A DNA stretch of 9,387 bases from contig JAEENZ010000039.1 in NCBI GenBank assembly GCA_016283985.1, positions 1 through 9,387 of the forward strand. Direction: 5' to 3'. Source of the stretch: Bacteroidales bacterium. Its GTDB lineage: Bacteria; Bacteroidota; Bacteroidia; Bacteroidales; UBA932. Below are positions 1 to 4,983 of the stretch, in pieces. The notes under the pieces were generated by a model. It was given only the letters and a program-made list of their open reading frames with translations, had not been told where the DNA came from and did not search any database. Every line of letters starts with the position of its first letter. Positions within the stretch are counted from its first letter, which is position 1. A program made the position numbers and the translations under genes.

Positions 1-1
1 A

Positions 2-478
2 CCTTGCGTCGTGGAGCGCGCCAAGATACTCTTCCCTCTCAGCCAGATAGGAGCCATCACCGAGGCCCAGCGCAAGCAGCTGATCAACAGTTCGATGATA
101 GCCGGCAAGTACGATACTCCCATCGACCGCGAAAGCGCATTCGAGGTGCTCCTGGCAGATGCCAAGCGTGCCGAAGAAGAGCAGGAAGCCCAGGCTGCCG
201 CTGTCGAAGAGCAGAAAGCCAAGAGCGAGAAGGCTGCCAAGGAAAACGGTAATTCAAAAGGAACAAAGAGCATTTTCAGCAAGATAGCAAAGGCTGCCGC
301 CGGAGCAGTGATTACCAGCGTAACCGCCTCCGTGGGCACCGCTGTCGCAAATTCGGTGACCGGCAAGAAGTCCAGCACCACCAGCGGCAAGAACATCGCC
401 AACAAGGCTATCAAGAGTGCAACCAGCACCGCTACCCGCACGCTCACACGTTCAATTCTCGGTAACCTGCTGAAGTAA
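2..478 (+). CDS. C-terminal part of a HerA-like ATPase/helicase (DUF853, YjgR family), 5' end outside window
   Basis: The frame is open from the window edge and ends at TAA 476-478, giving 158 visible codons. The GTG at 11 is not needed as a start. Early in the fragment, FPLSQIGAITEAQRKQLI followed by GKYDTPIDRESAFEVL matches, from memory, the stretch just after the ATPase core of the DUF853/YjgR family (consensus like SRIGPlt...GkYd..vDReSAyE.L). Next comes an Ala/Glu/Lys-rich, probably helical linker (about residues 53-85). The Ser/Thr/Lys/Ala-rich tail ends in RSILGNLLK, like the GILGSLL ending of the family. The Walker motifs lie upstream and are not visible. Members are predicted cytoplasmic HerA/FtsK-type P-loop ATPases of uncertain role. 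The stop overlaps the next ATG by one base (TAATG), so the receptor downstream is probably translationally coupled, although a functional link is unproven. Confidence 0.8.
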   Translation, partial: PCVVERAKILFPLSQIGAITEAQRKQLINSSMIAGKYDTPIDRESAFEVLLADAKRAEEEQEAQAAAVEEQKAKSEKAAKENGNSKGTKSIFSKIAKAAAGAVITSVTASVGTAVANSVTGKKSSTTSGKNIANKAIKSATSTATRTLTRSILGNLLK

Positions 479-2517
479 TGAAGCGTCTCGCAGTCTGCAT
501 ACTGTTTGCCCTTTCAGTCGTGTCCGCCTTTTCCCAGACGGACACGACGGGCATTTATGCAGACCGCAAGGACAGTCTCAAGGCAGCAGTCCACGTAGGT
601 CATCAAAAAGGGAATTACCTATCGAAGATCAAGCCCATGAGAGTGGAGGTGATCACGTCCGATGGCCTGCACAAGATGGCCTGCTGCAATGTTGCAGAGA
701 GTTTCGAGAACTCCGCCAGCGTTACCGTCGGCTATTCAGATGCGGTCACAGGCGCCCGCCAGATACGCCTTCTGGGCCTCAGCGGCATCTACACCCAGAT
801 ACTGGATGAATCCCGCCCGGTGATGCGCGGTCTGGCAGCTCCGTTCGGCCTCACCTACATGCCCGGCCAGTGGCTCGAAAGCATACAGATAGCCAAGGGC
901 TCAGCTTCCGTAATCAGCGGCATAGAATCCATGACCGGCCAGATAAACATGGAACATCGCAAGCCAACGGACGAGAAGCCCCTCTTCCTGAGCCTGAACG
1001 CCATGAGCGATTACCGCTTAACCGGGGACGTGGCATCATCCATCCAGCTTAGCGACCGCCTTTCCACCGTGCTGCTTGGCCATGTAGACAAGAACTTCCA
1101 GGCCATGGACATGAACGGAGACGGCTTCATGGACGATCCTCTGGTCACCCAGTTCAACCTGGCCAACCGCTGGTTCTACAACGGCGATATATTCAAGATC
1201 CGTCTTGGCGTGAATGCGATAAACGACCAGCGCACTGGAGGAATGCCCGGATACGACAAGAAATACTATCAGCCGGGGCATCCCTGGGGCAGCGTTATCG
1301 GCAACCGCGTATTCGGAGCTTACCTTAAGGTGGGCGTTCCACTGAGAGAAGACCACAGTTCCAGCGTCGCCATCGTTACGGATTACACCTGGCAGGATAT
1401 GGACGCCTCCTACGGCGCTGGATTCTACCGCGCCAGACAGTATTCCGGCTTTGTGAACCTGCTCTACCGCAATCAGGTAAACGAGCAGCACGATTTCACC
1501 GTGGGTGCCAGCGGCACGTTCGACAGGTTGAATGAAGGGATGCTGCGACCGGTAAAGGCCTTGGGATGGAGTTATGACAACGCATTCAGCTACCTGGGGG
1601 ATTTCAGCAATTATGCCGTCTATGGAGAGTACACTTTCCATGCCCACGAGCTACTCACGGCCGTCACCGGAGTAAGCGCCAATTATTACGCCCATGCCGA
1701 CAGATTCTGCATTTCCCCGCGCATGACCGTCAAGTTTCAGCCCTGGGAGAACCTTGTTTTCCGCATGAACGGAGGCCGGGGAATCCGCACAGCCATGCCG
1801 ATGACCGACAACATCGGTATATTCTCTACCGGCAAGTTCTTCACCGGTTGCTTCGACACCCATCCCCTGGAGGATGCATGGACCTATGGCGGCAATGCAA
1901 CATTCTATCTTAATATAGGTGCGGATCCCGGGAATTCTTATCTGAGTTTCGACTTCTTCCGCACGCAGTTCTGCCAACAGCTCATAGTCGATTATGAGAA
2001 AGCAGAAAACATGATAGCTTTCTATGCCTCCGACGGGGCTCCTTCCTATACCAATACCTTCCAGGCGGATTTTGCTGTGGAGCCGATAGAACGCTTTACA
2101 GTAAACATTACCGCCCGGTACACCGATGCAAAGGTGCAGCTTGCCAAGCTCGGTCTCGTGGAACGCGCCATGACGCCGCGCTTCAAGGGTGTGCTGAATC
2201 TTCAGTACAAGACCAACCTTAGCAAGTGGATATTCGATTTCACCGCCGCCCTTAACGGCAGTTCCCGGGCATATGGTTTCATGAACATGGAAGGAGGTCG
2301 CACGCCAGTATATCCTATGCTTTACGCCCAGATTACAAGGCGTTTCAAGGGCGTAGACATCTATGTCGGCGGCGAAAACCTGACCGGATTCACCCAGAAA
2401 AAAGTAATAATAGGTGTCCCTGATGCTGCTTCTTTCGATGCCAGCGCCGTCTGGGGACCTCTGATGGGCCGTCGCATAAACGCAGGCCTCCGTATTACGG
2501 TTTGGAAAACAAAATGA
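478..2517 (+). CDS. TonB-dependent outer-membrane receptor, probably metal (copper)-related
   Basis: The 679-residue protein starts with a signal peptide (MKRLAVCILFALSVVSAFSQ, cleavage near residue 20). A plug domain spans about 53-160, with ARQIRLLGLSG, then RGLAAPFGL and the end motif SVISGIESMTGQINM. The rest (about 165-679) alternates like a 22-strand beta-barrel and carries GGRGIRTA near 432-439, a motif common in these barrels. There is no N-terminal carboxypeptidase-like domain and no clear TonB box. Two details stand out: a Cys-Cys pair at 69-70 at the front of the plug, and DMNGDGFMD at 211-219, which has the spacing of a DxNxDG calcium-binding loop. The chain ends in VWKTK rather than a terminal aromatic residue. 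The immediate downstream gene encodes a secreted HMA protein, which is the reason for suggesting copper or another soft metal as substrate. That substrate is inferred; the receptor class is clear. Confidence 0.88.
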   Translation: MKRLAVCILFALSVVSAFSQTDTTGIYADRKDSLKAAVHVGHQKGNYLSKIKPMRVEVITSDGLHKMACCNVAESFENSASVTVGYSDAVTGARQIRLLGLSGIYTQILDESRPVMRGLAAPFGLTYMPGQWLESIQIAKGSASVISGIESMTGQINMEHRKPTDEKPLFLSLNAMSDYRLTGDVASSIQLSDRLSTVLLGHVDKNFQAMDMNGDGFMDDPLVTQFNLANRWFYNGDIFKIRLGVNAINDQRTGGMPGYDKKYYQPGHPWGSVIGNRVFGAYLKVGVPLREDHSSSVAIVTDYTWQDMDASYGAGFYRARQYSGFVNLLYRNQVNEQHDFTVGASGTFDRLNEGMLRPVKALGWSYDNAFSYLGDFSNYAVYGEYTFHAHELLTAVTGVSANYYAHADRFCISPRMTVKFQPWENLVFRMNGGRGIRTAMPMTDNIGIFSTGKFFTGCFDTHPLEDAWTYGGNATFYLNIGADPGNSYLSFDFFRTQFCQQLIVDYEKAENMIAFYASDGAPSYTNTFQADFAVEPIERFTVNITARYTDAKVQLAKLGLVERAMTPRFKGVLNLQYKTNLSKWIFDFTAALNGSSRAYGFMNMEGGRTPVYPMLYAQITRRFKGVDIYVGGENLTGFTQKKVIIGVPDAASFDASAVWGPLMGRRINAGLRITVWKTK

Positions 2518-2521
2518 TGCT

Positions 2522-2842
2522 ATGAAAAAGATACTTGTAACAATGATCCTGGCTCTCGGAGCCCTTTCCTTCACCGCCGCTCCCTTGTTCGCGGTATCAA
2601 CAGAATCTGCGGCTCTTCAGCAGAGCAAGAAAAAGAAGACTGAGACCGTCACCTTCACGGTTGGCATGCACTGCAAGAACTGCGTCAAGAAGGTCACCGA
2701 CAACATCTCCTTCGAAAAAGGCGTCAAAGACCTCAAGGTCAGCCTCGAAGACAAGACCGTCACCATCACCTACGACCCCTCCAAAACCAACCCCGAGACC
2801 CTCAGGAAGGCCATCGAGAAGCTGGGATACAAGGTGGAGTAA
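2522..2842 (+). CDS. Secreted heavy-metal-associated (HMA) domain protein
   Basis: A 106-residue protein. Residues 1-24 form a signal peptide with a hydrophobic core and cleavage near LFA-VS. A short lysine-rich spacer (SKKKKTE) follows, then a single HMA domain at about 42-105. The metal site is GMHCKNC with Cys51 and Cys54 as ligands; His replaces the Thr of the usual GMTCxxC. The rest keeps the family pattern: VKDLKVSLEDKTVTITYD, then the helix ETLRKAIEKLGYKVE. Proteins of this class bind Cu(I), Hg(II) or similar ions and hand them to partners. The leader suggests a periplasmic or lipid-anchored-free envelope location. The gene starts 4 bases after the receptor stop, so the two should be co-transcribed. 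A cytoplasmic chaperone is unlikely given the leader. The metal cannot be fixed from sequence. Confidence 0.9.
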   Translation: MKKILVTMILALGALSFTAAPLFAVSTESAALQQSKKKKTETVTFTVGMHCKNCVKKVTDNISFEKGVKDLKVSLEDKTVTITYDPSKTNPETLRKAIEKLGYKVE

Positions 2843-2862
2843 GGTTTTATTTTAGTTACTTT

Positions 2863-2893
2863 TTTGTTTTTTATCAAAAAGGACTTATATTTG
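2863..2893 (+). promoter_or_regulatory. Bacteroidota-type promoter for a small transcript
   Basis: TTTG at 2863-2866 and TATATTTG at 2886-2893 are separated by 19 bases, an exact fit to the Bacteroidota primary sigma consensus (TTTG, 19-21 bases, TAnnTTTG). Initiation is expected near 2899-2901. No protein gene follows on this strand for more than a kilobase, so the product should be the short RNA described next. The -7 box sits inside a 7-base inverted repeat (AGGACTT 2880-2886, AAGTCCT 2903-2909). Confidence 0.6.
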
Positions 2894-2909
2894 CACTAGA
2901 AAAAGTCCT
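2876..2909 (-). terminator. Possible terminator for the DUF3800 gene (- strand)
   Basis: Read on the - strand, AGGACTT and AAGTCCT form a 7-base-pair stem with a 16-base loop, followed by a short T-run (bases opposite 2876-2880). A second, larger - strand hairpin (opposite 2905-2965) also ends in TTTTT. Either could stop transcription about 15-100 bases past the DUF3800 stop codon. The same bases carry the + strand promoter. Confidence 0.4.
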
Positions 2910-2972
2910 ACTCGGAAGCGAAGGCCCTGGTTCCACCACGGCGGTATATGTAGCTTAAGCGGGGCTTTTTTC
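2900..2972 (+). ncRNA. Candidate small structured RNA, about 73 nt, family not recognised
   Basis: The stretch begins at the expected start of the 2863-2893 promoter and ends in a T-run (2966-2971). Its ends pair: GTCCTACT (2905-2912) with AGCGGGGC (2958-2965), with two Watson-Crick/wobble blocks around one mismatch, extended outward by A-run (2900-2904) to T-run pairing. An inner hairpin is GCC-C-TGGT, loop TCC, ACCA-C-GGC (2924-2942). A closed helix with an internal hairpin and a terminal U-tract is the layout of a stand-alone small RNA. It sits between convergent genes (HMA protein and DUF3800), so it could alternatively serve only as a bidirectional terminator; the clear promoter argues for a product. 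No open frame of note lies inside it. Family membership is unknown. Confidence 0.5.
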
Positions 2973-2979
2973 TTTTATT

Positions 2980-3807
2980 TTATACACCCCCTTCCTTACG
3001 ATACTCTGGAGTCGTAAACTTCCAGTGACGATATGGCATGGTCCAGAATTCCTTTGGGACAGAGATTGGAGTAGTCTTGCTGATATCAAAGAATTCTATT
3101 TCATTTGATTGTTGTATCAACCGAATAATGTGATGGAAAAGCTTCTCTTTTGCAATTGTGCGATGACCTCTATCTTTTGCTCCAACAGGAATCACTTCAT
3201 TCTTCCTGTTAAGAATAAAAGACATTGAGCCCAAAACAATATCCATACACTGCAGTATTGAGTGTTTGCTAGAGTTAATCTCTACAATGTCATCCATGCG
3301 AATCTTTATTCGCGCCTTACGGAATCTAGCGTTTCGCTGCAGGGAGAATATATGCGATTTGAATGCATCTCTCTGGTCGATAGGATATGGAATTGTATCA
3401 AAATATAAGCGAAGATAGACGGGTTCATTCTTGCTCCCGTCGTGGTATATAAGGCCGAATGCATTTTTTACAAATTGGTAGTAAAGCAGCGAGTACTTGT
3501 TATGAATTTGATCTGGGCTCAAATTGGGAGGAGTCTGATCTGTTTCACGAAACATAATGCGTACCTTGAGACTGTTCTCCTTGATGAAAGAGAAAAAGTA
3601 ATCCATTATCTGCTTGTATTTTTCCAGGTAATTCTCAGTTACCTTGACCCACTTGATTTCTCCTTTTAGGTTGAGTTCCAGTTTCTTGACATCAAGTGTT
3701 TCCCTTATTTTGTCATAGTCTTTGTTGCGAACAAGTACTCCACCAAAAAAATCGGTGTAGTATTTGCCATTGCTGACAGATTCGTCGCAGTAAATGATGT
3801 ACTCCAT
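2980..3807 (-). CDS. DUF3800 domain protein
   Basis: The 275-residue protein opens with MEYIIYCDESVSNG, the conserved Asp-Glu-Ser of DUF3800 (D8, E9, S10), then a GGVLV strand (22-26). Other family-like positions are E50 in GEIKW, the acidic strand YFDTIP with D137, and QCMDIVLGS (Q186, D189), which corresponds to the usual QxaDxxxG motif near the C-terminal half. These acidic positions suit an RNase H-like fold, a published prediction for the family as I recall it; activity is unproven. It is soluble, with no signal peptide. The coding sequence is visibly richer in A+T than the flanking operons and has a long leader (about 135 bases), suggesting acquisition from elsewhere. DUF3800 genes are often seen in mobile or defence-rich regions. 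The start is the only ATG that keeps the N-terminal strand complete, and the leader is A/T-rich without Shine-Dalgarno. It is monocistronic. Confidence 0.8.
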   Translation of the reverse strand: MEYIIYCDESVSNGKYYTDFFGGVLVRNKDYDKIRETLDVKKLELNLKGEIKWVKVTENYLEKYKQIMDYFFSFIKENSLKVRIMFRETDQTPPNLSPDQIHNKYSLLYYQFVKNAFGLIYHDGSKNEPVYLRLYFDTIPYPIDQRDAFKSHIFSLQRNARFRKARIKIRMDDIVEINSSKHSILQCMDIVLGSMSFILNRKNEVIPVGAKDRGHRTIAKEKLFHHIIRLIQQSNEIEFFDISKTTPISVPKEFWTMPYRHWKFTTPEYRKEGGV

Positions 3808-3830
3808 ATTTAAATTGTTATTATTGTCTG

Positions 3831-3845
3831 TCCCATTATTGGGGC
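3831..3845 (-). promoter_or_regulatory. Small hairpin in the DUF3800 leader, close to the start codon
   Basis: TCCCA (3831-3835), loop TTAT, TGGGG (3840-3844) pair in the untranslated leader of the - strand gene, roughly 25-40 bases before its ATG. It could affect translation initiation. It is short and may be incidental. Confidence 0.25.
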
Positions 3846-3910
3846 GACTAAGGCAAATAAGTGTTTTGTGAAGTGAGCACCGTCCAGAATGGAACTATCT
3901 GCTCCTTTTT

Positions 3911-3932
3911 TCGTCATCGGCCGATTCGACGA
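3911..3932. repeat. Imperfect inverted repeat in the DUF3800 leader
   Basis: TCGTCATCGG (3911-3920) faces CCGATTCGACGA (3921-3932); the centre ATCGGCCGAT is a perfect 10-base palindrome and the outer TCGTC/GACGA arms pair across a 2-base bulge. It lies just downstream of the predicted start of transcription of the - strand gene. It could be an operator or a 5'-end RNA hairpin. There is no T-run after it on the transcribed strand, so it is not a terminator. Confidence 0.45.
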
Positions 3933-3948
3933 CCGTATGCTTTCAGCG

Positions 3949-3979
3949 CAAATATAATCAAAAACGGAGGATAAAACAA
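3949..3979 (-). promoter_or_regulatory. Promoter of the DUF3800 gene
   Basis: On the - strand, TTG (3979-3977) and TATATTTG (3956-3949) are 20 bases apart, close to the Bacteroidota consensus. Transcription would start near 3942, leaving a leader of about 135 bases that contains the 3911-3932 inverted repeat and the 3831-3845 hairpin. Confidence 0.55.
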
Positions 3980-4007
3980 GGCAAATAATAATTATAATTG
4001 ATTGAAA

Positions 4008-4030
4008 TTAAACGATTTAAACGTTTAACG
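4008..4030. repeat. TTAAACG direct repeats with a central palindrome
   Basis: TTAAACG occurs at 4008-4014 and again at 4017-4023 (9-base period), with a shortened TTAACG at 4025-4030. The second copy is half of a perfect 12-base palindrome, TTAAACGTTTAA (4017-4028). The group ends 8 bases before the small open frame at 4038, in an A+T-rich stretch (3960-4020) without any gene. It may be a protein-binding site; nothing else supports a function. Confidence 0.35.
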
Positions 4031-4037
4031 CATCGAT

Positions 4038-4166
4038 ATGCTCGACCTCCCCTATCCGTTCCCGTTCAGCCGTCCGCGGATGTCGATGAAGAAGCGCGCT
4101 GCCCAGTTCATGCCCTTCGCCGCCCTCTCCGGCATGATGGAGATGTTCGAAGCCACCCGCCAGCAT
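4038..4166 (+). repeat. Diverged duplicate of 5013-5141 (copy 1)
   Basis: Aligns without gaps at a constant offset of 975 bases. I count about 15 differences in 129 bases, roughly ten of them silent third-position changes. Similarity stops just after CGCCAGCAT and begins near the ATG. Confidence 0.8.
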
Positions 4167-4190
4167 TCTGATGAGGTGAGGAGCAAATAA
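4038..4190 (+). CDS. Small MSxxxRAAQF-type protein, copy 1 (50 codons, N-terminally shortened)
   Basis: The open frame is ATG 4038 to TAA 4188-4190. It encodes MLDLPYPFPF, then SRPRMSMKKRAAQFMPFAAL, and ends RQHSDEVRSK. The core PRMSxxxRAAQFxPFAALxG is a hallmark I recognise from small Bacteroidales and Firmicutes proteins related to YolD-like proteins, which in several genomes lie beside Y-family DNA polymerases; no polymerase is seen here. It is a paralogue of the 4980 gene, identical in protein over the first 32 residues, but lacks the first 11 residues (MKEDPANPYAD); a stop (TAA 4026-4028) lies 3 codons before the ATG. The differences from copy 2 are mainly silent, so this sequence has been coding. 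No consensus promoter or ribosome site is visible just upstream. It may be a functional short form or a recent 5' remnant. Confidence 0.55.
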   Translation: MLDLPYPFPFSRPRMSMKKRAAQFMPFAALSGMMEMFEATRQHSDEVRSK

Positions 4191-4204
4191 ATCAAAATAA
4201 GTAT

Positions 4205-4212
4205 TACCTTTG
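4205..4212 (+). promoter_or_regulatory. -7 element of a promoter for a small RNA
   Basis: TACCTTTG fits TAnnTTTG exactly and is followed by CAACAGG, with initiation expected near 4218. No TTTG is present at the -33 distance (about 4182-4186), so the promoter is incomplete or needs an activator. Confidence 0.45.
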
Positions 4213-4217
4213 CAACA

Positions 4218-4311
4218 GGATTCGTCGAAGGGGAATTCGTTTGAAGGGATGACAACCCTCCCATTTTTGGTCCGAGCCCCATTTCAAAGCCGTTACCTGA
4301 CGGCTTTTTTT
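4218..4311 (+). ncRNA. Candidate small RNA of about 94 nt ending in a strong terminator
   Basis: Bounded by the TACCTTTG element and the 4286-4311 terminator, with no convincing open frame inside. Several helices are possible: GGGG (4230-4233) with CCCC (4277-4280), AGGG (4245-4248) with CCCT (4256-4259), and TTTGAA (4240-4245) with TTCAAA (4283-4288). The last would use the first bases of the terminator stem, so folding alternatives exist. It has no gene directly behind it on this strand, which favours a stand-alone RNA over a riboswitch or attenuator. Family not recognised. Confidence 0.42.
4286..4311 (+). terminator. Rho-independent terminator
   Basis: AAAGCCGT (4286-4293), loop TACCTG, ACGGCTTT (4300-4307) form an 8-base-pair perfect stem followed by a run of T through 4311. 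This is the cleanest terminator in the window. It closes the small transcript that begins near 4218. Confidence 0.85.
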
Positions 4312-4339
4312 GTTCTTGTAAGGATTTATAGTGTATTTG
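4309..4339 (+). promoter_or_regulatory. Promoter-like pair overlapping the terminator T-run
   Basis: TTTG (4309-4312), made by the end of the terminator T-run, is followed after 19 bases by TGTATTTG (4332-4339), one base off TAnnTTTG. A transcript would begin near 4345, directly before the 4351-4384 hairpin. The region to 4451 holds no + strand gene, so any RNA would run antisense into the 4452-4685 gene. Confidence 0.4.
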
Positions 4340-4350
4340 CATCGTTCATT

Positions 4351-4384
4351 CCCGGTAACCTCTGGATTAATCCAAGTTATCGGG
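4351..4384 (+). repeat. Long inverted repeat / hairpin
   Basis: CCCGGTAAC (4351-4359) pairs with GTTATCGGG (4376-4384) with one G-T wobble. Inside is a perfect 12-base palindrome, TGGATTAATCCA (4363-4374). It is followed by TTTCGTTTT, a weak T-rich tail. It begins a few bases after the start point expected from the 4309-4339 promoter. It could be a 5' RNA hairpin, an early terminator, or a palindromic protein-binding site. Confidence 0.5.
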
Positions 4385-4434
4385 TTTCGTTTTGCATAGG
4401 GCGGGTATTTTGAATGCTGTCCCCTGCCGTTTAT

Positions 4435-4451
4435 GGTCGCATTTTGCGACC
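4435..4451 (-). terminator. Hairpin directly after the 4452-4685 gene
   Basis: GGTCGC (4435-4440), loop ATTTT, GCGACC (4446-4451) form a perfect 6-base-pair stem abutting the TAA of the - strand gene. There is no T-run behind it on the - strand, so it is at best a weak terminator or a 3'-end stabilising hairpin. Confidence 0.4.
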
Positions 4452-4685
4452 TTAAAGATTGCCATTTATCTTTGGTCGTTTGATGGCCATTATCTCTTCC
4501 GTTTCATCGATGTTGGCCCAGCGAAGACTTTCCCCGTCTGCCAGAATATATTGAGGCAAACCGACATAGGGGAATTCCGGATCAAACGCAGAGTAAACCT
4601 TCATGCCTTTCCAGTCACAAAGATACTTGACAATGGGAGATCCGTCAGCCTTGGCAAAGCGCTTGATATTGTCAGGTATAATCAT
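4452..4685 (-). CDS. Small hypothetical protein, 77 residues
   Basis: From ATG at 4685 the protein begins MIIPDNIKRFAKADGSPIV and continues with KYLCDWKGMKVYSAF, GLPQYILADGE and a lysine-rich end. It is soluble, with no signal peptide, and has strand-rich stretches with regular Gly/Asp turns, like small Bacteroidales hypothetical proteins I have a general memory of, though no named family can be given. The frame stays open upstream to 4757, but those extra 24 codons are Phe/Tyr/Asn-rich, drawn from an A+T-rich leader, and carry promoter-like sequence, so the internal ATG is preferred. It is divergent from the 4810 gene with 124 bases between them. No function is proposed. Confidence 0.6.
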   Translation of the reverse strand: MIIPDNIKRFAKADGSPIVKYLCDWKGMKVYSAFDPEFPYVGLPQYILADGESLRWANIDETEEIMAIKRPKINGNL

Positions 4686-4750
4686 ACACCGTGAATTAAA
4701 AAAATATAATAGACTAATCAAAGTATTTACCTGCGGCGGTTTTTTTATCA

Positions 4751-4785
4751 TTGTCAAAACCTGTCAAAACGGGGCTCTACCTTTG
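4751..4785 (+). promoter_or_regulatory. Promoter of the 4810-5240 cassette with a tandem TGTCAAAAC site
   Basis: TACCTTTG (4778-4785) matches TAnnTTTG, placing initiation near 4791, about 19 bases before the ATG at 4810. At the -33 position there is no TTTG at proper spacing; instead TGTCAAAAC occurs twice in tandem (4752-4760 and 4762-4770, period 10, one helical turn). The arrangement suggests that an activator binding these repeats may stand in for the missing -33 element; that is inference. Confidence 0.5.
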
Positions 4786-4809
4786 CAGGCGTAATCAAAC
4801 ATTCGCGCC

Positions 4810-4983
4810 ATGAAAGACAAAGATAGAACCTTCCGCAAAATCACCGCCATCATCATCGGCAGCCTTGCCGTATGCCCCACCCTCGTACTCGGTCTGATGA
4901 TGCCCTGCCTGTTCATCCTTCTCCCAATCATCGCCCTAATGATATACGGGATAGTATTGGCCTCTTACCAGCTTACCGCATGA
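4810..4983 (+). CDS. Small membrane protein, 57 residues
   Basis: ATG 4810 to TGA 4981-4983. A basic/charged start (MKDKDRTFRK) precedes two hydrophobic stretches at about 12-30 and 33-52 separated by MMPC, so a two-helix inner-membrane hairpin is likely. It follows a TAnnTTTG promoter element by 24 bases, and its stop overlaps the next start (ATGA, 4980-4983), the usual signature of translational coupling. The product is too short for many gene finders. No family is recognised. The overlap with the MSxxxRAAQF gene suggests the two proteins work together, for example membrane recruitment of the partner, but no direct evidence exists. Confidence 0.6.
   Translation: MKDKDRTFRKITAIIIGSLAVCPTLVLGLMMPCLFILLPIIALMIYGIVLASYQLTA

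Noticed and set aside
1036..2574. Long open frames on the - strand (203 and 307 codons)
   Set aside because: They lie opposite the TonB-dependent receptor, whose signal peptide, plug and barrel are clear; these frames show no domain, start context or promoter.
2900..2972. Signal recognition particle (4.5S) RNA
   Set aside because: The segment has a closed helix and one GGAA (2914-2917), but lacks the conserved AGCA-type internal loop near the GGAA tetraloop.
4008..4030. CRISPR array or plasmid iterons
   Set aside because: Only two to three short units, 9 bases apart, with no spacers and no replication or cas gene.
4052..4413. 96-codon - strand frame and 67-codon + strand frame around 4052-4413
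   Set aside because: They cross the copy 1 gene, the small RNA candidate and the strong terminator, and have no recognisable protein features.
4729..4747. Terminator at ACCTGCGGCGGT followed by T-run
   Set aside because: The stem is only three base pairs; the T-run alone is not enough.
4872..4979. Upstream extension of the 4980 gene
   Set aside because: The extra residues are His/Pro-rich frame-shifted translation of the membrane-protein gene; the ATGA overlap gives a better start.
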